Shown one piece after another: positions 23,113-35,641 of a DNA stretch of 42,163 nucleotides. A program made the position numbers and the translations under genes. The notes beneath the pieces are model-generated. The model worked only from the letters and a program-made list of their open reading frames with translations, was not told the DNA's origin and made no database searches. Numbering within the stretch: position 1 is the stretch's first letter; the number at the start of each line of letters is the position of its first letter. This stretch comes from Bifidobacterium breve (lineage in GTDB: Bacteria > Actinomycetota > Acidimicrobiia > Acidimicrobiales > Acidimicrobilacustridaceae), in NCBI GenBank assembly GCA_945860545.1, contig CAMAQM010000016.1, forward strand, positions 1-42,163, written 5' to 3'.

Positions 23113-23768
23113 CCGCCAGCGCAGCGTTGGTGTTGGCCTTGACCGCCGTGGTCGCGGCCGTCGACTGGCTGGCGGTGGGAGCCCGAAACCGCCGACTTGA
23201 GTACGTGGCCAAGCCGCTGACAACGGTCGGGCTCATCGCTGTCGCCGTGATCATCAACCCCGCCGATCCCCTGGCGCGGGTCCTGTTCGTCGTCGCACTC
23301 GTGTTCTCCCTCGGGGGAGACGTGCTGCTCATGCTGCCGGCGCGGGAGCGGTTGTTTCCCTTCGGCCTCGCCTCGTTCCTTGTGGCACACCTCGCCTACA
23401 TACCGGGCCTGGTCCTCCTCGGAGCCGCGACGGGCGGGATGTCGGGGACATGGTTGGTCGTGGGTCTGCTCGTCGCTGCGGTGGGGGTTGCGACCGTCGG
23501 ACGTCACGTCCTCGGTGGGGTCCAACGCAACGCACCGGCGCTCGTGGGTGCGGTGACGGTGTACCTCACGGTGATCCTCGCCATGCTGGTGGCAGCGTTC
23601 GGGACGGTGCGCCCTCTCGCCATTGTTGGTGCTGCACTCTTTTGCATTTCTGACAGCGTGCTTGCGTCAAACGAGTTCGTCCGCGCCCGCAGAGGCGCCC
23701 ATCTCGTGGTGATGGTCACGTACCACCTTGCTCAGGCGTTGCTGGTGCTGTCGCTCATCAATTGGTGA
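23109..23768 (+). CDS. YhhN-family (lysoplasmalogenase-like) membrane protein
   Basis: A 219-residue polytopic protein with about seven or eight hydrophobic segments and the YhhN marks: YVAKPLTTVGLI near the start, LVFSLGGDVLLML with the conserved Gly-Asp, PFGLASFLVAHLAYIPG, ALFCISDSVLA with the second conserved Asp, and TYHLAQALLV. Mammalian relatives (TMEM86) hydrolyse lysoplasmalogens; the role in bacteria is unproven. Start GTG overlaps the reductase stop (GTGA), so it is coupled to the ferredoxin-reductase gene. It may act in membrane lipid turnover. Confidence 0.88.
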   Translation: MTASAALVLALTAVVAAVDWLAVGARNRRLEYVAKPLTTVGLIAVAVIINPADPLARVLFVVALVFSLGGDVLLMLPARERLFPFGLASFLVAHLAYIPGLVLLGAATGGMSGTWLVVGLLVAAVGVATVGRHVLGGVQRNAPALVGAVTVYLTVILAMLVAAFGTVRPLAIVGAALFCISDSVLASNEFVRARRGAHLVVMVTYHLAQALLVLSLINW

Positions 23769-23811
23769 CCGACGGGCGCCGGAATGCGCCGGGAGCCGCC
23801 ACACTGAGGAG

Positions 23812-27167
<3,356 letters not shown>

Positions 27168-27171
<4 letters not shown>

Positions 27172-29282
27172 ATGGCGAATCCCTGACGTCGGTGGCGAAC
27201 CGTCTCGGGGTGATGCCGGCGTACCGCGATGTGTTCGGTGAGGAGCACACCGCCGGGCGCGACGCACTCGTGGCGGTCACTGGCGCACTGGTGGGTCGTC
27301 GTGGAACTGGCGAGGCGGAGGTCGTCGATGCGGCAAGGGGGCTCCTCGGTGAGTTCGATGCACGACTGATCCCGCCGGTCATCGTGAACTGGGTTCCCAA
27401 CGATGTGGTGATCCCCGTGCGGTCTGGGGTGAACGAGGGCGACCGGGTGGAGGTCAACGTCCGACTGGATGAGCGTTGCCGGGGGGTCGGATTCACCGAA
27501 TGGTCGTGGCGCGGACGCGTCACCGCTGGTGACGCGTCGCCGGTTGTCCGCTTTGCCTCCTCGGCACTGCCGGTCGGGCGTCATCAGGTGACGCTGGATG
27601 TCGGGACACGTCACGGAGAGGCGACGTTGCTGGTGGCGCCCGGGCGGTTGGCGCCGCTGCCTGACACCGGTCACCTGTGGGGCGTGTTCGCGCCGGTGTG
27701 GTCGGTGTGGGGCCCGTCGAGGCCGGACGCCACCGTGACGTCGCTCGACGAGGTGGGACGCTGGGTGCACACCCACGGGGCGGGCCTCGTCGGGACGTTG
27801 CCGTTGCTCACCACCTTCCTCGATGCGCCCTACGAGCCGAGTCCGTACTCGCCGGTGAGTCGCCGCCACTGGAGCGAGGTGTTGGTCGACCTCGACGAGG
27901 TCGCCGAACATTTCGGATGGGGCGACGTGGGGAGCTCCAGGGCGACACCGATCAAAGCCCGACAGCCACTGCGCTGGGACGCGGGTGCGCAGTGGGTCCG
28001 GCTGCGGCCGCTTCTGGCGGAGGTTTCCCGTCGTGTCGACGACGTGGACGCCCTTCGCAACCGTCTCGAGGCGTTCCTCGGTTCTCGCCCCGAGGTCGTG
28101 GCGTACAGCTGTTTTCGGGCTGAGGTGGAACGCACCGGGTCGGGGTGGCACCACTGGTCGGTCACTGCTCGTGCCGGCCGGCTCGAGGCCCAGCCCCACG
28201 ACCGCGATTCGCGCATGTGGGCGTGTGCGCAGTGGCTTGTCCACGATCAGGTCTCCCGCTTGGCTGACGGGTTCGCCCGGCGCGACCAGGTGCTCTATTT
28301 GGATCTGGCCATCGGGACCCACGCCGAGGGTTTCGACACCTGGGTCGACCAGGACCTGTTCGCGTGGGGTGCGACGGTCGGCGCTCCACCGGACGTGAAC
28401 TTCACGCGCGGCCAGAACTGGGGGTTCCCCCCGGTACGTCCCCATGCTGCGTCGCTGCGTGGGCACGAAGAGTTCGCCGCAGCACTCGCCACCCATCTCG
28501 AGGTGAGTGGGGTGCTGCGGCTCGACCATGTGATGGGACTTCAGCGGCTGTTTTGGGTCCCCGACGGCATGGACGCCGTCGACGGGGTGTACGTCAAACA
28601 GCCCATGGAGGAGTTGCTTGCGGTCGTGTGTATCGAGGCCGCCGCGCACGGAGCGGCGATCGTGGGGGAGGACCTGGGAACGGTCGATCCCGGGATCACT
28701 GAGGCCATGGAGTGCCACGGCCTGTACGGCATGTACGTCGGGCAGTTCGAGGTGCCCCAACGTGGGGCTGAGGGGCTGGGGGTACCGGGGGCGATGACGG
28801 TGGCCGCGCTCAACACGCACGACACCCCGACGTTCGCCGGCTGGGCTGGCGCCACCGACGTGACCGAGCGCGAACTCGCCGGAGGCCTCGACCAGCCCAG
28901 CGCCGACGCACTTCGACGCGTCCGGGGCGATCAGGTTGTCGCACTGGGACCACTTATGGGGTCAACCGAACCAGGCGCAGGCGGGGCTGGCGAGCAACCG
29001 GGCGTGCACGCGCACCCCCATCCGCTTCTGGGAGGGTTCCTCGAGTGGCTGGCCTCGAGTGAGGCCGCAGCGGTTCTCGTGTCACTGGACGATCTGGCGG
29101 GTTCTTCTGAACCCCAGAACGTGCCGGGCACCCCGGCATCCCGCCCCAACTGGGTCGCCCGGCTCCCCCTGTCGTTCCCGGCGCTCATGGTCGACCCGGT
29201 GGTGGAGGAGATCCTTGCCCGGGTGGGTGCTGCCCGCGCGAGCGCGCCGGGCTTGGCTGTATCCGCAGGGAAGGAGCCGTGA
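27168..29282 (+). CDS. malQ: 4-alpha-glucanotransferase (amylomaltase)
   Basis: A 704-residue GH77 enzyme. The first 190 residues are an N-terminal beta-rich extension seen in actinobacterial and plant DPE2-like forms; the barrel starts near LWGVFAPVWSVWG. Catalytic groups are Asp near 452 (LRLDHVMGLQRLFWVP), Glu near 502 (VGEDLGTVDP) and Asp near 550 (NTHDTPTFAGW). It transfers maltosyl or longer alpha-1,4-glucan units, shuffling maltose and malto-oligosaccharides. The GTG start overlaps the TreS-maltokinase stop (GTGA), so maltose made by TreS can enter glucan through this enzyme or the kinase. Identity firm. Confidence 0.93.
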
Positions 29283-29390
29283 CGCTCGGTGGCCGTCGGG
29301 CTAGCCTTGCGGTCGAGGGTGCCCGGTGCGGAGGCCGGCGATTGTCGGTAGCCCTCGTTGAGCTGTCCGTCCCCACCGAATGAGGCCCAT

Positions 29391-31121
29391 GTGACAACCG
29401 CACCGGATGAGATCCGGGTTGACGAGAGTGACGCCGTCGACGGCGGTCGTCTGCGGCTGCTGCAACGGGCCGGCGCATCGCTCGTGGGGTTCGCCTCGGC
29501 GTTTCTCGGACCACCGCCCGTTGAGCCGTCGGTGGGTGTCGCCACCAGCGGAACGGCAATCGTTGACCGCTCACGAGTCATCGCACCCGCACCCAAGCTC
29601 GCCGCCCAACGGAACTGGCGCGCCCATGCATTGACCGTGCTGTACGGAACCGTCGGGTTCCTCGGTGTGCTCGTGGTGGTGGCGTCGGCACCGGTGTGGA
29701 GGAACGCCGCGCCAACCTGGCGACTCACCGTGCCGGGTATCGCCCACCCGCCCGAGAGCAGTCTCCACGCCGCCATCCTCTTCGTCGGAGGCCTCATCGC
29801 CATGTGGGTGGGTTGGGTTGGGATGATCGGCCGCGCAGAACGCATGCCGGCGTCCCCCAAGGCGCGTCTCATCGTGGCTGTCGCTGTGCTGGCGTTGTGG
29901 TGCATACCCCCGGTGCTGGGGACCCCGATGCTCAGCAACGACGCCTACAGCTACGCCGCTCAGGGGGAGATGATGGCGCGGGGTATCGATCCCACCGAGG
30001 TTGGCCCCTACGCGTTGTCGCGGGGGCCGTTCCTCAACGCGGTCGACCCCATCTGGCGCGATGCTCCCGCTCCCTATGGCCCGGTGGCGATCGCGCTCTC
30101 TGAGATTTCCGCCACCGTCACGGGGCACTCGCCGTCGGGCTCGGTGTGGATGATGCGTCTGTTGGCCACTGCCGGAGTGGTCATGACCGCGGTCGGGGTC
30201 GTGCTGATTGCCCGGCGGCAGCGGGTCCCCGCTGCGGGGGCGCTGGTGGCGGGTGTCGCCGGTCCTCTGGTGTTGTTGCACATGATCGGTGGAAGCCACA
30301 ACGACTCGCTGATGATGGGGTTGTTGACCCTCGGCATGGCCGCCTTCGTTGCGCACCGCAAGTATCTCGCTGTGCTGCTCGTCACCCTTGCGGTGGCGGT
30401 GAAGCTCCCGGCGGGAGTGGCGCTCGCCTTCATCGGCTGGAACTGGTTCGGAGATCGAATCGTTCGGCTCCGCGACCATGTGGGTGCAACCGTTGGGGTG
30501 GGTCTGGCCTCCGGGGGGATCCTGGTGGTGCTATCCGCCGCTGCGGGGATTGGCGTTGGCTGGGTCATGGCGCTGTCGAACACGTCGTCGGTCACGACCA
30601 CGTTCTCCATGTCCACCAAGCTCGGGCTGCTGGCCAATGACCTCGCCCAGATCGTTGGACTCGACGTGTCGGTGTCGATATGGCTCGGAGTATTCCGCAT
30701 GCTTGGCCTGGTCGTCGCCGGGCTGATGTGTCTGTGGTTCCTGGTTCGGAGCCCGCGCATCGGTGTGGTGCGTGCTGTTGGACTCGCCATGGTGGTCAGC
30801 GTCTTGTTGGGCCCGGTGGTCTGGCCGTGGTACCTGCCGGCCGGCCTGGCGCTCCTCGCCGCCAGCGGTCTGGGACGGTGGCGCCCCACCTACCTCGTGT
30901 TGGTGATCGCCGCCTCGACGTTCGTGTGGCCCACGAGTGTGGACCCGGTGCAGTCCCTCATCGACGTGAGTCACCTGCTCGGGCTGGCGTTCCTGGCGCT
31001 GGTCGTCCTCATTGCGTTCGCCGCACAGCGTCTCTCGGTGCGCATGGCCGAGGCCCGGTCCCAACGTGAGGCGCGCCGTCACCTCACCATTGCTGCCCAG
31101 CAGCGCTGGGGAACTTCCTGA
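29391..31121 (+). CDS. mptB: MptB-like polyprenol-phosphomannose alpha-1,6-mannosyltransferase
   Basis: About 576 residues from the GTG at 29391. After an 80-residue cytoplasmic part there are some 12 or 13 membrane segments in a GT-C (GT87-like) arrangement. The luminal loop with the conserved Asp is LSNDAYSYAAQGEMMARGIDP, followed by VGPYAL, IWRDAPAPYGPVAI and IGGSHNDSLMMG, the wording of MptB/MptA. In mycobacteria and corynebacteria these build the mannan core of lipomannan from a polyprenol-phosphate mannose. About 108 bases separate it from malQ, so it may have its own promoter. The exact product in this organism is unknown. Convergent with pepN, with a hairpin between the stops. Confidence 0.85.
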   Translation: MTTAPDEIRVDESDAVDGGRLRLLQRAGASLVGFASAFLGPPPVEPSVGVATSGTAIVDRSRVIAPAPKLAAQRNWRAHALTVLYGTVGFLGVLVVVASAPVWRNAAPTWRLTVPGIAHPPESSLHAAILFVGGLIAMWVGWVGMIGRAERMPASPKARLIVAVAVLALWCIPPVLGTPMLSNDAYSYAAQGEMMARGIDPTEVGPYALSRGPFLNAVDPIWRDAPAPYGPVAIALSEISATVTGHSPSGSVWMMRLLATAGVVMTAVGVVLIARRQRVPAAGALVAGVAGPLVLLHMIGGSHNDSLMMGLLTLGMAAFVAHRKYLAVLLVTLAVAVKLPAGVALAFIGWNWFGDRIVRLRDHVGATVGVGLASGGILVVLSAAAGIGVGWVMALSNTSSVTTTFSMSTKLGLLANDLAQIVGLDVSVSIWLGVFRMLGLVVAGLMCLWFLVRSPRIGVVRAVGLAMVVSVLLGPVVWPWYLPAGLALLAASGLGRWRPTYLVLVIAASTFVWPTSVDPVQSLIDVSHLLGLAFLALVVLIAFAAQRLSVRMAEARSQREARRHLTIAAQQRWGTS

Positions 31122-31138
31122 GGCAAAGCGGGACCAAG

Positions 31139-31159
31139 ACGCCCCCGTCAGTGGGGCGT
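31139..31159. terminator. terminator hairpin between convergent genes
   Basis: ACGCCCC (31139-31145) pairs with GGGGCGT (31153-31159) around a 7-base loop, between the mptB stop (31121) and the pepN stop (31176). It works in both directions in principle. No T tract; an overlapping alternative stem TGGGG/CCCCA exists on one side. Confidence 0.55.
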
Positions 31160-31175
31160 GTACCCCAGGTCGAAA

Positions 31176-33776
31176 TCAGTGGTGGCTGAGTTCGTGCGCC
31201 AACGGACCGCTGCTGCGTTCCCGCAGGGCGAGCGCCACTTCGAGTCGTTCGAGATGCTGGGCGACGATGCGGTCACCCTGTGGGACCTCATGGTCGCTGA
31301 AGAACGCGAAGACGAGGTTGGCGACCTCGGGCCGGTCGAGGTACCGGATGCCTTCGAGCATGCGGGCGATCGAGTTCGTCGGGAACGTGTCGTTGATTGC
31401 GTCCCAGTGGGTTGACACAAAGGCCCATGCCCGATCGCCGCACGACGTGTTCGCCATGGTGCGTCTCAGCAGGTAGGGCGCATTTTGGGTCCGGACCCGG
31501 CCGTCGAGACACATCGCCATCGTTTCGTCGAGCAATGCAGGTTCCTGGAAGTCGGCAAGCGCAGTGAGCAGTCGCATCTCGTCCTGGGGGGTGGGCGCCG
31601 CCTCAACCCGCCTGACGAAGTCCTCGTAGACCTCGCGGCCTCCGGTGTGCGCGACGACCGCAATGGCGGCGGCGGTCATGGCCGGATCAACCGCCGAGGG
31701 GTCGTCGGTGGCCGCCGCAAGCAGGTCGGTGGCAAGGATCCGGGTGGCGGGGTCCGCTGCGGTGGTGCCCAACGCGGTGAACAGGGTGCCGCGCAACTGA
31801 CGGGACCGGTCGTCGTCGCCGTTGCGTGGCGTCGTTCCCAGTCGCTCGAATGCGGGGCCGACAAGCTCAGCAACCATCGTCTGCCAACGTGCCACCGGGT
31901 CCTCGCCGGTGACCAGACGGTCAATCGCGTCAATGACCCCAACGATCCGCTGCCAGACCGTGAGGTCCTCCTCCACGGTGAAGTGGGGAAGCAGTCGGAG
32001 GATGTCGACGATGCCCATGCGATCGGCGAGGACTGCCGCCCAGGCGTCGTCGAGGATCCCGTACCGCTCCAGCGGCGACAACTCGTCGGCGGCGCGGGCC
32101 ACAAGAGCGTCCAGGAGGTCTGGTGCGTACGCCACGCGGTAAAAGCCGGTGCCCTGGGTGTTGGCAACGACCCAACGGGCGGGTTCGACGAGTTGCACGT
32201 CGAGGCTGGACTCGGTGATGAGTTCGCGTTCGACGGTGAGTGCACCGCCGCCGGACTGCGTGACGAGTACCGGGACCTGCCAACGCCGCTGCGGCGCCGT
32301 CGTGTCGGGCTTGCCTTCGCCAAGATCGCCGGCGTAGCCGAACGGTTCCTGGCCGAGACGCAGGGTTCGGCCTTCGTCGACGAGATCGACGGTGACGAGA
32401 GGGAAGCCGCCCTGGAGGATCCACGATTCCGCGATCTGGCGGACCGGCATTCCCGTGCTCGCCTCAAGCGCATCCCACAGGTCCGACGTCTGGGTGTTGG
32501 CGTAGGCGTGCTGGGACAGGTACCGCCGGATGCCGGCTCGGAAACCATCGGGGCCGAGCCACTGTTCGAGCATCCGCAGCACCGCAGCGCCCTTTTCGTA
32601 GGTGAGGATGTCGAACATGGCTTCGGCTTCGTCGGGGGATACGACGGGAAACTCCACCGGTCGTGTCCCGCGGAGCGCGTCCACGTCGAATGCCGCGGTG
32701 CGAGCCACCCCGAAACTCGTCCACCGGTCCCAGTCCGGTCGGAATGCATCGGTGGCGGCCATCTCCATGAACGTTGCGAATGCCTCGTTCAGCCAGATCC
32801 CCTCCCACCAATCCATGGTGACGAGGTCGCCGAACCACATGTGAGCAAGTTCGTGGGCGATCACATCGGTGACGTTCTGAAGTTCCGGCTGGGTCGCCTC
32901 GTCGGGGTCGACGAGCAGCAGCACCTCGCGGAAAGTGACACAGCCGAGGTTCTCCATCGCCCCGAAGGCGAAGTCGGGGATGGCCACGAGGTCGAGCTTG
33001 TCGCCGGGGTAGGGGATGGCGTAGTACTCGGCGAAGTAGTCGAGGCAGAACGCAGCCACTTCCCGGCCGTAGTTGGCGAGGTGGGCCATGCCTGGCCGGT
33101 GCACGATCCGAACCGGTACGCCTCCGGCATCGGTGGCTTCGGTGATGTCGAGGGGTCCGACGACGAAGGCCACGAGGTAGGTCGACATCACCATGGTGTC
33201 GGCGAACCGGACCACCACCTTGTCGGTGTCGTCGTTCGTTCCCGTGTGGGGTTGGCGATCGATCTCAGCGGCGTTGGACACGGCGACGTGCCCGTTGGGG
33301 ACGATCAGGGTGATCCCAAACGTGGCCTTGAACGCCGGCTCGTCCCAACAAGGAAACGCCCGTCGGGCGTCGGTCGGTTCGAACTGGGTGACCACCAGGT
33401 GCTGGGCGTCGCCCGCCTCATCGTTCCAGCTGGACCGGTACACCCCTCGTAGCCGGCCGTCGAGGCGGCCGCTGAAGGAGAGGTGTAACTGGTGTGGGCC
33501 GGGGTGGAGCGTGGCACCGGGATCAACGGTGATCCGTTCGGCTTCGGTGTCGACGCTCACTGTCGCGTCGTGGCGCTGCCCTGCGGGGGTCACCACCCAG
33601 GCGGCGGCGAGCTCCAGATCGGCGGCGTTGCACACCAGTGCATCACACGGGGTCACCACATCGAGGTCGATGGTCACGGTGCCGGTGAACGTGCCGGCTG
33701 CTGCATCGGGCTCGATGATCAGGTCGTAGTGCCGGGGGACGGCGCGTCGGTCGAGTCGGTACGGGTCGGTGCTCAC
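31176..33776 (-). CDS. pepN: aminopeptidase N (M1 metallopeptidase)
   Basis: About 866 residues from the GTG at 33776 (VSTDPYRLDRRAVPRHYDL). The frame is open 58 codons further but that part is Arg/Pro-rich, unlike the family, and overlaps the promoter of the divergent kinase. The substrate-binding GAMEN motif is at 272-276 and the zinc site HELAH at 308-312 with Glu331 (WLNEAFATF). The N-terminal beta domain and the C-terminal ERAP-like helical domain are complete. It removes N-terminal residues from peptides in the cytoplasm; no signal peptide is seen. Divergent from the PfkB kinase by 74 bases. Confidence 0.94.
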   Translation of the reverse strand: MSTDPYRLDRRAVPRHYDLIIEPDAAAGTFTGTVTIDLDVVTPCDALVCNAADLELAAAWVVTPAGQRHDATVSVDTEAERITVDPGATLHPGPHQLHLSFSGRLDGRLRGVYRSSWNDEAGDAQHLVVTQFEPTDARRAFPCWDEPAFKATFGITLIVPNGHVAVSNAAEIDRQPHTGTNDDTDKVVVRFADTMVMSTYLVAFVVGPLDITEATDAGGVPVRIVHRPGMAHLANYGREVAAFCLDYFAEYYAIPYPGDKLDLVAIPDFAFGAMENLGCVTFREVLLLVDPDEATQPELQNVTDVIAHELAHMWFGDLVTMDWWEGIWLNEAFATFMEMAATDAFRPDWDRWTSFGVARTAAFDVDALRGTRPVEFPVVSPDEAEAMFDILTYEKGAAVLRMLEQWLGPDGFRAGIRRYLSQHAYANTQTSDLWDALEASTGMPVRQIAESWILQGGFPLVTVDLVDEGRTLRLGQEPFGYAGDLGEGKPDTTAPQRRWQVPVLVTQSGGGALTVERELITESSLDVQLVEPARWVVANTQGTGFYRVAYAPDLLDALVARAADELSPLERYGILDDAWAAVLADRMGIVDILRLLPHFTVEEDLTVWQRIVGVIDAIDRLVTGEDPVARWQTMVAELVGPAFERLGTTPRNGDDDRSRQLRGTLFTALGTTAADPATRILATDLLAAATDDPSAVDPAMTAAAIAVVAHTGGREVYEDFVRRVEAAPTPQDEMRLLTALADFQEPALLDETMAMCLDGRVRTQNAPYLLRRTMANTSCGDRAWAFVSTHWDAINDTFPTNSIARMLEGIRYLDRPEVANLVFAFFSDHEVPQGDRIVAQHLERLEVALALRERSSGPLAHELSHH

Positions 33777-33850
33777 AGGTGTCAGCGTACGGGGTCCGAC
33801 GTCGCAGTTGCGCCGGGAGCGCGTGGGCGGTGGGAGTAGCCTCGGCGGCC

Positions 33851-34873
33851 ATGGTGAGCAACGACAACCCTCTCGTGTCAGGTAGTCCTGTGGCCAACGC
33901 GCCCTACGACGTGTTGTGTGTGGGGAACGCCATCGTGGACGTATTGGCACAGGCCACCGACGATTTCCTCGACCAACACGGTCTGGTCAAGGGCACGATG
34001 CAGTTGGTGGATGACGCTGCTGCCCACGCCCTCTACGCGGCCATGGGGCCCGGTATCGAGGTCTCGGGTGGGTCGGCGGCCAACACCGCAGCGGGGATCG
34101 CCAGTTTCGGCGGTCGCCCGGCGTTCATCGGCAAGGTCGCCACCGACCAACTCGGTGAGGTTTTCGCCCACGACCTGCGAAGCGCAGGGGTCCACTACGG
34201 CGTGGTTCCCGCCCCGGCGGGGTCACCGGCTACGGCGCGGTGCATGGTGCTGGTCACCCCTGACGCCCAGCGGACGCTCAACACGTTCCTCGGGGTGTCG
34301 GCGGAGATCGGACCCGACGACATCGATGAGGATCTCGTCGTGAGTTCGGCGGTGCTCTACGTGGAGGGCTACCTGTGGGACGCCCCCGGGGCAAAAGCGG
34401 CGATCCTGCGAGCCATGGACGTGGCCAGGATGGCGGGTCGCAAGGTGGCGTTCACTCTGTCCGATCCCTTCTGCGTCGAGCGGCACCGAGACGAGTTCAT
34501 CGAGCTCGTCTCGGCGCGCGTCGACATCCTCTTCGCCAATGAGGTCGAGATCGCCGCTCTCGTCGGAGAGGGGTCGTTCGATGCGGCCGTCGAGGCGGTC
34601 GGGGGGATGGTGGAGCTGGCGTGTTTGACCCGCAGCGAACAGGGGTCGGTGGTGGTGAGTGGCGGCGGCGGGACCGTGGCGGTCCCCGCTGCTGGGGTCG
34701 ACGAGGTGCTCGACACCACGGGGGCGGGGGATCTCTACGCCGCCGGTTTCCTTTTCGGCTTGGTGCACGGCAAGCCACTCGCTGAGTGCGCCCGGCTCGG
34801 CGGCATTGCTGCCGCCGAGGTGATTTCCCACCTCGGTGCCCGCCCGTTGGTCCCGCTCACAGACCTGATCTGA
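33851..34873 (+). CDS. PfkB-family sugar/nucleoside kinase (adenosine-kinase-like)
   Basis: About 340 residues from the ATG at 33851. The N-terminal signature (VLCVGNAIVDVLAQ) and the GGSAANTAAGIASFGG motif, with LGEVFAHDLRSAGV, are typical of ribokinase/adenosine kinase folds. The C-terminal DTTGAGDLYAAGFLFGL holds the anion hole and the catalytic Asp near 293. A Ser-Gly-Gly-Ser lid region and the lack of a fructose-type loop lean towards adenosine kinase or a related nucleoside kinase, but this is not decisive. The start lies 74 bases from the pepN start on the other strand. The tetR gene follows after a 68-base promoter region. Confidence 0.85.
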   Translation: MVSNDNPLVSGSPVANAPYDVLCVGNAIVDVLAQATDDFLDQHGLVKGTMQLVDDAAAHALYAAMGPGIEVSGGSAANTAAGIASFGGRPAFIGKVATDQLGEVFAHDLRSAGVHYGVVPAPAGSPATARCMVLVTPDAQRTLNTFLGVSAEIGPDDIDEDLVVSSAVLYVEGYLWDAPGAKAAILRAMDVARMAGRKVAFTLSDPFCVERHRDEFIELVSARVDILFANEVEIAALVGEGSFDAAVEAVGGMVELACLTRSEQGSVVVSGGGGTVAVPAAGVDEVLDTTGAGDLYAAGFLFGLVHGKPLAECARLGGIAAAEVISHLGARPLVPLTDLI

Positions 34874-34904
34874 TCCGGGCTGGTCGATGCTGTTCGGCCG
34901 AGGG

Positions 34905-34933
34905 TTGACAGCGGGATAATGACCGTTATTATC
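34905..34933 (+). promoter_or_regulatory. sigma70-type promoter with embedded TetR operator, leaderless tetR transcript
   Basis: TTGACA (34905-34910) and TATTAT (34927-34932) are spaced by 16 bases, close to the sigma70 consensus. The expected transcription start is at about 34939-34942, and the tetR ATG is at 34942, with no ribosome site, so the message should be leaderless. A 19-base inverted repeat (GATAAT...ATTATC, 34915-34933) covers the spacer and the -10, which is where an autorepressing TetR dimer would bind. Confidence 0.7.
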
Positions 34934-34941
34934 ACGGGCTG

Positions 34942-35583
34942 ATGACCGAATCGGCCGCCTCCGTCGTTGAGACAACCCACGCCGACCCTGGCGCCGCCGC
35001 GGGCGAGGACACGGCGAGTCGCCTGGTGCGTGCCGCGATTGAGGTGTTCGCCGAGCGTGGCTACGACGGAGCCGGGGTGTCCGAGATCGCCCGGCGGGCA
35101 GGTCTGAGCACCGGCGCCATCTACTCCCGGTTCTCTGGCAAGGCTGAACTGCTGGCTGAGGCCATCGCCGCGTCAGGAACCGATGAACTCGACCGCTTGT
35201 TCGCCCAGGCTGACGGCACCGGCCGCGTCGTTGACGTGCTCGCCATGGTGGGCAATCAACTCATTGGCCAGGGCGAGGCGCTGAACCGGGCCCTGCTGCT
35301 CGAAGCCTTCGCTGCAGCGCGACGCGACCCTGAGGTTGCGTTGTGGTTGCAGGAGGCGCTGGCGCTGCGAGCGAGCCATCTCGCCCATCTCATCGACCAA
35401 GGCAAGGCTGCGGGTCTCGTGGCCGCCGACCTCGACACCGCCGCCATCGTGCACTTCGCCCATGCCGTCGGCCTCGGCATGGTGCTGTTCGGAGCCATCG
35501 GCGCAACCCAACCCGATGCCACCGAGTGGCAGCAGCTCATCGGACGGGTTGTCGGCACCGTCGTCCCCACCGAATCGACCTGA
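34942..35583 (+). CDS. TetR-family transcriptional regulator
   Basis: A 213-residue protein. The N-terminal DNA-binding domain (about 25-75) has SRLVRAAIEVFAERGYDGAGVSEIARRAG and the recognition helix STGAIYSRFSGKAELLAEAI; the C-terminal part is a helical ligand-binding domain with no recognised ligand. The promoter directly in front contains an inverted repeat over the -10, so self-repression is likely. The diiron oxidase and the dienoyl-CoA-isomerase-like gene follow on the same strand after 58 and 34 bases, and are probable further targets. Start ATG by leaderless promoter position. Confidence 0.9.
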   Translation: MTESAASVVETTHADPGAAAGEDTASRLVRAAIEVFAERGYDGAGVSEIARRAGLSTGAIYSRFSGKAELLAEAIAASGTDELDRLFAQADGTGRVVDVLAMVGNQLIGQGEALNRALLLEAFAAARRDPEVALWLQEALALRASHLAHLIDQGKAAGLVAADLDTAAIVHFAHAVGLGMVLFGAIGATQPDATEWQQLIGRVVGTVVPTEST

Positions 35584-35641
35584 GAATTCCCATCCGAAAA
35601 CGATCGAACCAACCGAGCACCCGCAGGACAGGAGAACAACC

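Noticed and set aside
31485-33452. 655-residue plus-strand open frame
   Set aside because: Antisense to pepN, which has all M1 motifs on the other strand.
33777-33950. 58-codon extension of aminopeptidase N
   Set aside because: Arg/Pro-rich, overlaps the start of the divergent kinase and is not seen in M1 peptidases.
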